A stretch of 64,000 bases of DNA, taken from the NCBI RefSeq assembly GCF_015624505.1, contig NZ_CP061379.1, forward strand, positions 5,394,001 through 5,458,000, given 5' to 3'. A program made the position numbers and the translations under genes. Below are positions 1 to 8,177 of this stretch, one piece after another. Source of the stretch: Bradyrhizobium commune (GTDB lineage: Bacteria > Pseudomonadota > Alphaproteobacteria > Rhizobiales > Xanthobacteraceae). Under the pieces are notes generated by a model that searched no databases, was not told where the DNA came from, and saw nothing but the letters and a program-made list of their open reading frames with translations. Position 1 is the first letter of the stretch, and every line of letters begins with the position of its first letter.

Positions 1-767
1 AGTACCGCAAGATGCTGCTGGCCTGGAAGGACCAGGGCATTCTCACGCTTGCCGGATACATCCTGGGCTTTCCGGCCGATACGCCTGCATCGATCCGCAA
101 TGATATTGAGATCATCAAGCGCGAGCTGCCGATCGACATCCTCGAGTTCTTCTGTCTGACGCCGTTGCCGGGGTCGGAAGACCACAAGAATCTCTGGACC
201 GCCCAGGTTCCGATGGATCCAGATCTCAACAATTACGACCTCGAGCATGTCTGCGCCGCGCATTCCCGCATGTCGGAAGACGAGTGGAAAGCGATCTATT
301 CGGAGGCCTGGGCAATATATTACACGCCAGAGCACATGAGGACGCTGCTGCTCCGGGGCGCGGCGACCGGCGTCAGTCTAGGTAGCCTGGTGAAGCTGCT
401 AGCGACGTTCTCGCTGAGCCAGAAGCTCGAGAATGTCCATCCGCTGCAATGGGGGGTCATTCGCCTGCGCCATCCCTCCGAGCGACGTCCGGGTCTTCCA
501 GCCGAGAGCGCCTTCTGGTTCTGGCCAAGGCTGACGATCGAGATCGCATACAAGATGGCAATTGCGACTGCTGCGCTGTCACGTCTTGCGTTCCAGAGCA
601 TCAAAATCTCCCGTGACCCCAATCGGCTCAAATACATGGATCAGGCCTTGTCGCGCGCCAGCGACGATGACGAAGACTCACTCCAGCTGCTGACGCAAAC
701 TGCAAGCGCAAAGCAATCCGCAGCCCATCAGAAGAAGGTCTTCAATCTCACGCATGGCGTGGGGTAA
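1..767 (+). CDS. Radical SAM protein, C-terminal part (5' end outside window)
   Basis: The reading frame is open from the first base, so this is the tail of a longer gene; the first in-window Met (position 12) is not a real start. The visible 254 residues begin in the last strands of a radical SAM barrel: a GYILGFP segment followed by DTPASI and then LTPLPGSEDH, the pattern seen late in B12-binding/radical SAM enzymes. The remainder is a mostly helical C-terminal domain with no motif I can name. The CxxxCxxC cluster and any cobalamin-binding domain would lie upstream of the window. The next gene is on the opposite strand, so the two converge. Family assignment is fairly safe; the reaction is unknown. 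Confidence 0.75.
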   Translation, partial: YRKMLLAWKDQGILTLAGYILGFPADTPASIRNDIEIIKRELPIDILEFFCLTPLPGSEDHKNLWTAQVPMDPDLNNYDLEHVCAAHSRMSEDEWKAIYSEAWAIYYTPEHMRTLLLRGAATGVSLGSLVKLLATFSLSQKLENVHPLQWGVIRLRHPSERRPGLPAESAFWFWPRLTIEIAYKMAIATAALSRLAFQSIKISRDPNRLKYMDQALSRASDDDEDSLQLLTQTASAKQSAAHQKKVFNLTHGVG

Positions 768-818
768 TTTCACGCGCCAGGGGATGCCTGATGCGGGACG
801 TGATTGCCTGACACAGGA

Positions 819-1898
819 CTACAACGCCCCCAGCACCGCCTTCGCAATATCCGCCGTACCGTTGCTGCCGCCAAGCTCCATCGGCTTGAGGCCGCCGGCA
901 TAGACCCGGTCCACCGCGCGCTCGATTCTTTCGCCGGCCTCCGCCGCGCTCTCGACGCCGTGCTTGTCGGCGAGCCAGTCCAGCATCATCGCCGCCGACA
1001 GGATCATGCCGGTGGGATTGGCCTTGCCCTGCCCCATGATATCGGGGGCGGTGCCGTGGCAGGGCTGGAACACGGCGTATTTGTCGCCGATGTCGGCCGA
1101 CGGCGCCATGCCGAGGCCGCCGATCAGGCTCGCGGTGATGTCGGAGACGATATCGCCGAACATGTTCTCCATCACCATCACGTCGAAATCCCAGGGGCGC
1201 TTGACCAGCATCGCCGAGCAGGCGTCGACATAGAGCCGGTCGGTCTTCACCTCGGGATGCTTCTTCGCGATCTCGTCGAAGATGCCGCGGAAGAAGGCAA
1301 AGGCCTTGAACACGTTGGCCTTGTCGACACAGGCGAGGCTGCCCGGCTTGCCGCGCGCCTTGCGCCGCTCGGCGAGGCGAAACGAGAACTCGAACAGGCG
1401 CTCGGAGGTTTTTCGCGTGATCACCATGGTCTCGCGCGCATCCTCATGGGTGACGACGCCCTTGCCCATCGAGGCGAACAGGCCTTCGGTGGACTCGCGG
1501 ATCACGACGAGATCGATGCCGCGCTGGTCGGCGCCGACGATCGGGCTCGGCACGCCCGGGATCAGCCGCGCCGGGCGCACGCCGGCATAGAGATCGAAGA
1601 TGAAGCGCAACTCGATCTGCGGCGCGATCTCGGTGTTGTCGGGGTAGCGCACCGATGGCAGGCCGCAGGCCCCGAGCAGGATCGCGTCCGCCTCCTCGCA
1701 GAGCTTGATCGTCGAATCCGGCATCGATTTGCCGGTGGCGAGATAATTGTTGGCGCCAGCGGGCGCCTCGGTGAAGCGGAAGCGCAGATCCGACTTCGCC
1801 TCGATCTTGCGCAGGACCTCGACGGCCGGCGCCATGACCTCGGGACCGATGCCGTCGCCGGCGAGCACGGCGATGTGGAAAGCGTTGTTTGCGGACAT
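819..1898 (-). CDS. Isocitrate/isopropylmalate dehydrogenase family protein
   Basis: This 359-residue protein is a metal- and NAD(P)-dependent beta-decarboxylating dehydrogenase. It opens with the family signature VLAGDGIGPEV, carries the catalytic VIRESTEGLFAS region and the Lys-containing DKANVFK segment, and has the metal-ligand and cofactor stretches NMFGDIVSD and HGTAPDIMGQGKANP. Length is that of LeuB/tartrate dehydrogenase relatives. Bradyrhizobia have several paralogues, and a second one lies at 43327-44388; neither sits with leuC/leuD, so a catabolic 2-hydroxy acid (tartrate- or malate-like) is as likely as leucine synthesis. The gene is separated from the upstream alcohol dehydrogenase on the same strand by a palindromic repeat, which argues against tight co-transcription. 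Confidence 0.85.
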   Translation of the reverse strand: MSANNAFHIAVLAGDGIGPEVMAPAVEVLRKIEAKSDLRFRFTEAPAGANNYLATGKSMPDSTIKLCEEADAILLGACGLPSVRYPDNTEIAPQIELRFIFDLYAGVRPARLIPGVPSPIVGADQRGIDLVVIRESTEGLFASMGKGVVTHEDARETMVITRKTSERLFEFSFRLAERRKARGKPGSLACVDKANVFKAFAFFRGIFDEIAKKHPEVKTDRLYVDACSAMLVKRPWDFDVMVMENMFGDIVSDITASLIGGLGMAPSADIGDKYAVFQPCHGTAPDIMGQGKANPTGMILSAAMMLDWLADKHGVESAAEAGERIERAVDRVYAGGLKPMELGGSNGTADIAKAVLGAL

Positions 1899-1929
1899 GA
1901 GGGAGCCTCAGGGAAGGAGCAAGCCAAGT

Positions 1930-2017
1930 CGTCATTGCGAGCGGAGCGAAGCAATCCAGAACTGGATCTATGGAGCCATTCTGGATTGCTTCGTCGCAAG
2001 AGCTCCTCGCAATGACG
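1930..2017. repeat. Palindromic intergenic repeat, family A
   Basis: An 88-bp imperfect palindrome. It begins CGTCATTGCGAGCGGAGCGA, continues GCAATCCAGA, and ends with the inverse (TCTGGATTGCTTCG ... CTCGCAATGACG). The same element recurs at 5979-6123. Such REP/BIME-like elements are abundant between genes in Bradyrhizobium and Rhodopseudomonas. It lies between two same-strand genes and could form an RNA hairpin in a read-through transcript. Confidence 0.9.
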
Positions 2018-2033
2018 GAGGAGAGAGCGGACC

Positions 2034-3101
2034 TTACGGCGTCAGCACCGTGCGCCCGACCACCGCGCCCTGCTGCAACTGCACCAGCGCGTCGTTGGCC
2101 CTGTCGAGCGGCGCCGTCGTCACCGGGATCGGTGGCACCTTCTTCGTCCGGACGAGGTCGAGCAGCTCCTGTGTCTCGCGCAAATTGCCGACATAGCTGC
2201 CCTGGATCGTCACCGCCTTGATCGGGATCAGCGGCAGCGCCCAGGTCGCCCCACCGCCGAACAGACCGACGATGACGAGCTTGCCGCCCTTGGTCAGGCA
2301 ATCAAAGCCAAGCTGGGTGGTGGCAGCATTGCCGACGAGGTCGATCACGGCGCGGATCGGGCCACCCGCTTTCTTTGCCAGTTGCTCCAGCGCATCCGGC
2401 GCCTTGGGATCGATGGTTGCGAGCGCGCCGGCCTTCTCGGCTGCCTCGCGCTTTCTGGCGTCGATGTCGAGCATGATCGCGCCCTTGCCGCCCATGGCTT
2501 TCAACAGCGACAACGCCATCAGGCCGAGCCCACCGGCGCCGAACATCACGATCGGCGTGTCGAAATGTTGCTCGACCTTCTTCAGCGCGCTGTAGGTGGT
2601 GACGCCCGAGCAGGCATAGGGTGCGGCCGACGCGGGATCGAGGCCCTTCAGGTTGAGCAGATAGCGCGGATGCGGCACCAGCATGTGGTCGGAATAGCCG
2701 CCGTCGCAATAGACGCCGAGCGAGCGCGGGGTCAGGCACATGTTCTCGTCGCCGCCATGGCAGGTCGCGCATTTGCCGCAGCCGATCCAGGGATAGACCA
2801 GGCCGACGTCGCCGAGCTTGAGGCCGGCCTGATCGGTCGGCTTCACGTCCGGTCCGAAGGCGAGGACCTCGCCGACGGTCTCATGGCCCATGGTCAGCGG
2901 CAGATTGATGCCGCGGTCTTTCAGCGACAGCGGCTTGCGGCCGTGGCCGAGATCATAGCCGCCTTCCCAGATGTGGAGATCGCTATGGCAGACGCCGGCG
3001 GCCTTGACCTTGATCAGCACCTGCGTGCCCGACGGCTGCGGCGTCGCCTCGTCGAACTCCTTCAGCGGCGCCTTGAAATCGGCGACCTTGAAACTCTTCA
3101 T
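2034..3101 (-). CDS. Zinc-dependent alcohol dehydrogenase
   Basis: This 355-residue medium-chain dehydrogenase/reductase oxidises alcohols to aldehydes with NAD(P). The catalytic zinc ligands are visible in GVCHSDLH and MGHETVGEV, and the structural zinc site is the four-cysteine run CGKCATCHGGDENMC. The Rossmann motif is FGAGGLGLMAL, followed by an acidic residue in LDIDARK that suggests NAD preference. The C-terminal part (KAVTIQGSYVGNLRETQELL) resembles the AdhP/AdhA group of broad-range alcohol dehydrogenases. It starts at an ATG with GGAGGA just upstream, on the same strand as the CoA-transferase before it (67-bp gap), so the two may be co-transcribed. The physiological substrate cannot be read from sequence. 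Confidence 0.9.
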   Translation of the reverse strand: MKSFKVADFKAPLKEFDEATPQPSGTQVLIKVKAAGVCHSDLHIWEGGYDLGHGRKPLSLKDRGINLPLTMGHETVGEVLAFGPDVKPTDQAGLKLGDVGLVYPWIGCGKCATCHGGDENMCLTPRSLGVYCDGGYSDHMLVPHPRYLLNLKGLDPASAAPYACSGVTTYSALKKVEQHFDTPIVMFGAGGLGLMALSLLKAMGGKGAIMLDIDARKREAAEKAGALATIDPKAPDALEQLAKKAGGPIRAVIDLVGNAATTQLGFDCLTKGGKLVIVGLFGGGATWALPLIPIKAVTIQGSYVGNLRETQELLDLVRTKKVPPIPVTTAPLDRANDALVQLQQGAVVGRTVLTP

Positions 3102-3168
3102 CGGCGTCCTCCCGGATGCTTTTTGTCGTCATCACCATGCCACGGGCAGCGGGACGAGACAAACCTGT

Positions 3169-4341
3169 CTAGTCGGCGCCGGTCGACGATGGGAGGCCGA
3201 CCTCGTCGCGCAATTCGCGTGTGTGCTCGCCGAGCACGGCCATGGTCTGGCCCGGCGTGGTGTCGGCGCCGCTCATCCGGAACGGCAAATTGAGCACCCG
3301 GAACGAGCCGCCCTCGTCCTTCACCTCGGAGAGCGCCCGGCGATGCGTGAGCTGCGGATCGGCCAGGGCCTCGGCGATGGTGCGATAGGCCGAGGCCGGA
3401 ACGCCGGCGGCGCCGAGCGCAACAAGACATGCCGCGGTCGTGAGCCGCTTTGACCAGGCCTCGACGCCGTCCATCATGTCCGCCCAGTTCTCGCGCCGCG
3501 CGGCATAGGTGGCGAAGCGCGGATCCGCGATCCATTCGCCGCGGCCGATCACGCCCATCAGACCCTGGAACGTCTTCTCGCTGGCCACCGTGATCATGAC
3601 ATAGCCGTTCGCCGTCTCGGTCGGGCCAAACATCGGCCGCGGCGGCGGCTTCACCGCGAATTGCGAGCTCTGCAACTCGATCACCGTCAGGGTCAGCATC
3701 GATTCGAGCATGGAGACGTCGATGTGCTGGCCGAGCCCGGTCGCGGTGCGCTGATAGAGCGCGGACGCAATCGCGCCAAACCCGTAGGTGCCGGTGACGA
3801 CGTCGGCCTGGTAGATGCCGCAATAGTCGGGACGGTTGCGGCCGGGCTGGTAGGCGAGATGCGCCATGTCGTAGCCGGAGGCAGCATGAATCACCGGCGC
3901 GTAGGCCGGCAGCTCGGCCGACGGGCCGCTCTGGCCATAGCCGGAGATCGAGCAGTAGATCAGCCGGGGATTGAGCGGGCGCAGGCTGTCGTCGTCGAGG
4001 CGCAGCCGCCGCATCACGCCGGGACGAAAATTCTCGACCAGGATATCGGCGGTCGCAACCAGCCGGCGCACCGCCTCCTTGCCGTCCTCGGATTTCAGGT
4101 CGAGCACGACGCTCTTCTTGCCGACATTGAGCTGGCCGAACACGGTGCTGCATCCCTTGCGCAGCGGTGGCCGGGTCCGCATCGTCTCGCCGCCGTCGGT
4201 CTCGATCTTGATGACCTCGGCGCCCATGTCGGCGAGCATCCGCGCGCAATGGGGACCGGCGATGGTCGTCGAAAAATCCAGGACCCTGAGGCCCGCGAAG
4301 GCCTTTGTCGTCGTCCCCTCATGCTTATCTGATAGCTGCAT
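3169..4341 (-). CDS. Class III CoA-transferase (CaiB/BaiF family)
   Basis: This 390-residue protein is a family III CoA-transferase, which moves CoA between carboxylic acids. Typical features are the N-terminal GLRVLDFSTTIAGPHCARML, then GAEVIKIE, the conserved LVENFRPG segment containing the region of the catalytic Asp, and YCSISGYGQSGP. I chose the ATG at 4341 because AAGGA lies 6 nt before it; an upstream GTG at 4368 would add nine residues but has no ribosome site. It is divergent from glgA. The downstream alcohol dehydrogenase suggests a small catabolic unit, but the acyl substrate is unknown. Confidence 0.88.
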   Translation of the reverse strand: MQLSDKHEGTTTKAFAGLRVLDFSTTIAGPHCARMLADMGAEVIKIETDGGETMRTRPPLRKGCSTVFGQLNVGKKSVVLDLKSEDGKEAVRRLVATADILVENFRPGVMRRLRLDDDSLRPLNPRLIYCSISGYGQSGPSAELPAYAPVIHAASGYDMAHLAYQPGRNRPDYCGIYQADVVTGTYGFGAIASALYQRTATGLGQHIDVSMLESMLTLTVIELQSSQFAVKPPPRPMFGPTETANGYVMITVASEKTFQGLMGVIGRGEWIADPRFATYAARRENWADMMDGVEAWSKRLTTAACLVALGAAGVPASAYRTIAEALADPQLTHRRALSEVKDEGGSFRVLNLPFRMSGADTTPGQTMAVLGEHTRELRDEVGLPSSTGAD

Positions 4342-4371
4342 GCGTGTCCTTCCGAGTCCTTGAGTCACTTA

Positions 4372-4396
4372 GGAACAATCAATGTTCTCTGTTGTT
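4372..4396 (+). promoter_or_regulatory. Possible EcfG-type promoter for glgA
   Basis: GGAAC at 4372-4376 is followed after 16 bases by TGTT at 4393-4396. The alphaproteobacterial general-stress sigma factor EcfG recognises GGAAC-N16/17-CGTT, so this site has one mismatch, in the -10. It faces glgA, with about 135 nt to the start. One such match could be chance; it gains some weight from the two similar sites near 33 kb beside other glycan genes. Confidence 0.35.
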
Positions 4397-4538
4397 GGTG
4401 CGTCGACCCTAGATGGCGGCGGCCGAGTAGGAAAGTCTTTACCGAACCGACGCATCTGTTGAGTGGCTTGAGAAATCTCGGGGCAACTGGACCCTTTCTT
4501 GCATAGCAGCAATCGGGATCGGCAGAGGGCGACTGTTC

Positions 4539-5954
4539 TTGAGGGTCTTATTTGTTACGACAGAGATGGACGACTTCGTCCGCGTCGGCGGACTTGGCGC
4601 CGTTTCCGCTGCCCTCCCCCGAGCCCTTCGCCCCTTCGCAGATATCCGGATCATGCTGCCCGGCTATCGCGACATCATCGAGCAACTCACGCATATTCAG
4701 ATCGTTGGACGCTGCCCGGCATTCGCGGAGATGCCGGCCTGCTCGCTCGGCCGGGCCGCAACCAAGGATGGCCTGCCGGTCTATGTGCTGCTGTGCTCAC
4801 AACTCTACGACCGTCCCGGCAATCCTTACGGCGATGAGTCAGGGCGCGACTGGCCCGACAACGACATCCGCTTCGCGCGCTTTGCTTCGGCAGCCGCTGA
4901 GCTTGCGATGGGCAAGCTGGACAAGAATTGGGCAGCAGACCTGATCCATGCCAATGACTGGCAGGCCTCGCTCGTGCCGGCGTACCTCGCCTGGCGCGGC
5001 AGCAAGCTGCCGTCGATCCTGACCATCCACAATCTCGCCTATCAGGGTCTCTTCCCGAAGGACTCGCTGCGGCGGATCGGCGCACCCGAGAGCGCCTTCC
5101 ACATCGACGGCGTCGAGTTCTACGACCAGGTCTCCTTCCTCAAGGCAGGTATCGTCTACGCCTCGCACCTCACCACCGTCAGCGGCACCTATGCCCGCGA
5201 GATCACCACGACCGAGTTCGGCTGCGGCCTCGAGGGACTCTTGCGTCTGCGCTCGGATGCGTCCGAGCTCACCGGCATCCTGAATGGCATCGACGAGAGC
5301 TGGGACCCGCGCTCCTGCGCCCAGCTCGCCCAGCAATTCGGCGCCGGCGACTGGGTCGGCAAGAAGGCCAATGCGGACTATGTGCGCAAGCAGTTTGGCC
5401 TCGCGGTCTCGCGCGGGCCGATGTTCGGCATCGTCGCCCGCCTCGTGCACCAGAAGGGCATCGACCTCGTTCTTGCGGCGGCCGACGAGATCATCGATGC
5501 CGGCGGGCAGATCGTGGTCACCGGCTCCGGCGAGCCGGCGCTCGAGCTCGCCCTGATCGACGCGCATCGCCGCCGCCCCGACGCGATCGGGGTCGCGATC
5601 GGCTTTAACGACGCCCAGGCGCGGCGCATCTTCGCCGGCAGCGATTTCACATTGATGCCGTCGCGCTTCGAGCCGTGCGGCCTCAGCCAGATGTACGCCC
5701 AGCGTTTCGGCTCGCTGCCGATCGGCCACCAGACCGGCGGGCTTGCCGAAACCATCAGCGACGGCGAGACCGGCTTCCTGTTCTCAAAGCCCTCGCACGA
5801 ATCCTTCCTCGGCGGCGTCCGCCGGGCCTTCGAGGCGTTCATGGCGCAGGACCAGCTCGACACCATGCGCCGCAGCGCGATGGGGCGGTCGTTCTCCTGG
5901 AGCATCTCGGCCGGAAGCTACAGTGCGCTGTACAGGAAGCTGGCGTCGGTGTGA
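4539..5954 (+). CDS. glgA: Glycogen synthase (ADP-glucose type, GT5)
   Basis: This 471-residue glycosyltransferase of family GT5 transfers glucose from ADP-glucose to a growing alpha-1,4-glucan. The N-terminal half carries the GGL loop and HANDWQASLVPAYL, and TIHNLAYQG follows. The C-terminal half carries GIVARLVHQKGIDLV and the acceptor/nucleotide segment SRFEPCGLSQMYA followed by QTGGLAETI. The start is a TTG at 4539 (RVLFVTTEMDD follows) with AGAGGG upstream. The family's KTGGL motif reads RVGGL here, with Arg15 in place of the ADP-glucose-contacting Lys15 of the E. coli enzyme. No glgB, glgC or glgP is adjacent. Length is normal for the family. Confidence 0.88.
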   Translation: MRVLFVTTEMDDFVRVGGLGAVSAALPRALRPFADIRIMLPGYRDIIEQLTHIQIVGRCPAFAEMPACSLGRAATKDGLPVYVLLCSQLYDRPGNPYGDESGRDWPDNDIRFARFASAAAELAMGKLDKNWAADLIHANDWQASLVPAYLAWRGSKLPSILTIHNLAYQGLFPKDSLRRIGAPESAFHIDGVEFYDQVSFLKAGIVYASHLTTVSGTYAREITTTEFGCGLEGLLRLRSDASELTGILNGIDESWDPRSCAQLAQQFGAGDWVGKKANADYVRKQFGLAVSRGPMFGIVARLVHQKGIDLVLAAADEIIDAGGQIVVTGSGEPALELALIDAHRRRPDAIGVAIGFNDAQARRIFAGSDFTLMPSRFEPCGLSQMYAQRFGSLPIGHQTGGLAETISDGETGFLFSKPSHESFLGGVRRAFEAFMAQDQLDTMRRSAMGRSFSWSISAGSYSALYRKLASV

Positions 5955-5978
5955 GGCCAAGCCGCCTCTATGCGCCCC

Positions 5979-6123
5979 GTCATTGCGAGCGCACGTCTCT
6001 CACCACCGTCATTGCGAGGAGCTCGCGACAAAATTGCGAAGCGATTTTGCGCTGATGCGACGAAGCAATCCAGAATCCCTCCGCGGCAAGATTCTGGATT
6101 GCTTCGCTACGCTCGCAATGACG
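5979..6123. repeat. Palindromic intergenic repeat, family A (extended copy)
   Basis: A 145-bp copy of the element at 1930-2017. CGTCATTGCGAG appears twice on the left (5979 and 6008), and GCAATCCAGAAT pairs with ATTCTGGATTGC before the closing GCTCGCAATGACG. It sits between the convergent glgA and MpaB-like genes, where it could act as a two-way transcription barrier. Confidence 0.9.
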
Positions 6124-6150
6124 ATGCGGACAAAGCGAGCCCCCTCACCG

Positions 6151-7101
6151 TCACCCCTTTCCGCGCTGATCCATTTGTGGCCGTCCGATCCAGAGCCGGT
6201 TGAGACCGCGCGTCATCCAGTCGGGCTGCAGCTCACCGCGCAGCCGCGCCTGCGCTTCCTGATAGGGACTGGCATAGCGCAGACGGTTGGGCAGTTTCGG
6301 ATAGACGCGCCTGATCCATCTCAGCGCGTTGTCGGCTGCGCTCATGTCGCGCGTGTCAAGTTCAAGTCCGAAGCCGGCCCGTAATTGCTCCGGCAACAGG
6401 CTTGCTGTGAGCGCGCGATACCATCGCGGCGGCCGCAGCCAGGGGCGCGCGCCTGCGAAGATCTGCGTCGCGATCTCGCGCGCCGCGGGGCTTACGGTCA
6501 GCGTGTCCGATTGTGCCATCGCGGCAGTGTAGGCCGCAAAATCCGTCCAGTCCGCCGCCAGGTCATCGCCCGTCAACCCGAACAAGGCGCCGAACAGCCG
6601 GCTCTCGGTCCAGTAACGCTGGCGTTCGTCCGCCGCGAGCTGCGGCAGCACCAGATCATGCGCCACCAGGGCGGACTCGACCAGCGTGGCGTGAACCCAG
6701 CGCAGCGACGGGATGTCGTTGGCGCAGTAGCGCGAGCCTGCCGCGAACGGGCCGACGGTGTCGGGCATCGCACCGACGATCATGGTGTGACGCCGGTGCA
6801 GCTGCCGGGATGCGAGCAGCGCCCGGTCGAGCGAGCCGAACACCATGGCAAAGACGATGTCGAAGGTGCGGCGAAAGCGGCCGATCGGATCGGCGAAGGT
6901 CGTGGAGTGCTCGGCGATGGCGGCCGCGACCCAGGGATGCGCGAGCTGAAGCAACAGCGCGCGGCCGGCGCCGAGAAAGATGATGGCCTCCCGGTCGATC
7001 CGCCAGGTCAGCGAGTCCGGACCGAACACACCTGCAACCGGCCCTGCGGCCCCGGCCCGGACAAGATCGAGGGCAGACTCCAGATCGCTCTCTGACACCA
7101 A
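6151..7101 (-). CDS. MpaB/DUF2236 family oxygenase-like protein
   Basis: The protein belongs to the DUF2236 (MpaB/latex-clearing-protein-like) family, helical proteins of which some bind heme b and act as oxygenases. Visible family marks are the early REAIIFLGAGRALLLQLAHP stretch, AEHSTTF and the central RRHTMIVG segment with its histidine, then WVHATLVES. I place the start at the TTG at 7101 (316 residues) or the adjacent GTG at 7098, because GAAAGG lies upstream and homology begins just after. A GTG at 7233 would give 360 residues, but that start lies only 17 bp from the divergent LysR gene and leaves no room for promoters. The substrate is unknown. Confidence 0.75.
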   Translation of the reverse strand: MVSESDLESALDLVRAGAAGPVAGVFGPDSLTWRIDREAIIFLGAGRALLLQLAHPWVAAAIAEHSTTFADPIGRFRRTFDIVFAMVFGSLDRALLASRQLHRRHTMIVGAMPDTVGPFAAGSRYCANDIPSLRWVHATLVESALVAHDLVLPQLAADERQRYWTESRLFGALFGLTGDDLAADWTDFAAYTAAMAQSDTLTVSPAAREIATQIFAGARPWLRPPRWYRALTASLLPEQLRAGFGLELDTRDMSAADNALRWIRRVYPKLPNRLRYASPYQEAQARLRGELQPDWMTRGLNRLWIGRPQMDQRGKG

Positions 7102-7250
7102 TTTGCTACGCCTTTCGATCGCAACGGAGGGCCGACGATCCGCAAGGCCTGTGGCAATTCGATGAAGCGCGCGTAACAACGGCCGCTTCCCCGACGAATA
7201 TCTTCGCAAGTCGTCAGGGCCGTTCCGGCCCACTGCGGTGAGCGGATTTC

Positions 7251-8174
7251 ATGGAGCTGCATCAGGTTCGGTATTTCCTCGCCGTCTGCGAGGAGCGCAA
7301 TTTTACGCGCGCGGCGAATAAGTGCCATGTCACGCAGCCCTCTCTCACCCGCGCCATCAAGCTGCTGGAAGCCGAGTTCGGCGGACTTCTGTTCCACCGG
7401 CTCCGGCCGAGCGCCGCTCTGACCGAGCTCGGCAAGGTCGTGCAGCCCTATCTTCAATCGATCTGGGACCAGGCAGCGGCCGCACGGACCGAGGCGAGGG
7501 CCTTCGTCGCCGCAAGGCCAAGGCAGCTGAAGCTCGCAATCATGTGCACGATCGCGCCAAAGCTGCTGATTCGCCTGTTCGAACGCTTCAGGGCAGCGCA
7601 TCCCGACATCCGGCTCGAGCTGATCGACGGCACAGCCGTCTCGGTCGAGGAGCGCCTCATCATGTCCGAAACCGAAGCCGCGATCTATTGCCGCCCAGAC
7701 CGCCCGCCGGATCCGCGCCTGCACCGCCTGCCGCTGTTTCGCGAGCAGATGATGATCGTGCTGCCGCAGAGCCACCGGCTCGCGGATCGCCGTGCCATTC
7801 GCGTCGACGATCTCCAGGGCGAACCCTACGTCGAACGCTCGGCCTGCGAGTTCAACGGCGTGGTCGACGACGTCTTCATCGCGCGCGGCGTCGATTGCGA
7901 CACCGTCTATCGCAGCGATCGCGACGACTGGGTGCTCGCCATGATCGCGAGCGGATTCGGATTCGGCTTCTTTCCGCGCTACTCGATCGAGCACTCAGGC
8001 GTCGTCGCCGTGCCGATGGTCGATCCGGAGTTCTTCCGCGACGTCAGCCTGATGACGGTGAAGGGCCGCCCGCACTCGCCGGCGGTCGGCGCGTTCCTGC
8101 ACGAAGCGATGCGCTCGGTCTGGCCGGACGGCACGCCGGCCGCGGTGCAGACCTACAGGCACTCGCGCGACTAA
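7251..8174 (+). CDS. LysR-family transcriptional regulator
   Basis: This 307-residue regulator has the N-terminal winged helix-turn-helix of the LysR family (MELHQVRYFLAVCEERNFTR, then AANKCHVTQPSLTRAIKLLE, residues 1-60) followed by the periplasmic-binding-protein-like effector domain. It is divergent from the DUF2236 gene, the classic arrangement for a LysR target. It ends 3 bp from the stop of the convergent patatin gene. It is clearly related to the second LysR at 10404-11291 in the DNA-binding part (HQVRYFLAV, NFTRAA, VTQPSLTRAIK), so the pair may be old paralogues. No effector can be inferred. Confidence 0.9.
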   Translation: MELHQVRYFLAVCEERNFTRAANKCHVTQPSLTRAIKLLEAEFGGLLFHRLRPSAALTELGKVVQPYLQSIWDQAAAARTEARAFVAARPRQLKLAIMCTIAPKLLIRLFERFRAAHPDIRLELIDGTAVSVEERLIMSETEAAIYCRPDRPPDPRLHRLPLFREQMMIVLPQSHRLADRRAIRVDDLQGEPYVERSACEFNGVVDDVFIARGVDCDTVYRSDRDDWVLAMIASGFGFGFFPRYSIEHSGVVAVPMVDPEFFRDVSLMTVKGRPHSPAVGAFLHEAMRSVWPDGTPAAVQTYRHSRD

Positions 8175-8177
8175 CTC

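Noticed and set aside
804..2015. Long plus-strand frame (403 codons) opposite the dehydrogenase gene
   Set aside because: It is the antisense of the clear isocitrate/isopropylmalate dehydrogenase gene; its translation is Arg/His/Asp-rich with no motif, as expected in high-GC DNA.
1930..6123. Family A repeats as a CRISPR array
   Set aside because: Only two copies 4 kb apart, palindromic and variable in length, with no regular spacers or cas genes.
7102..7233. N-terminal 44-residue extension of the DUF2236 protein
   Set aside because: The GTG at 7233 would leave 17 bp between divergent genes, and the extension is Arg-rich without family similarity; a start at 7101 or 7098 has a ribosome site.
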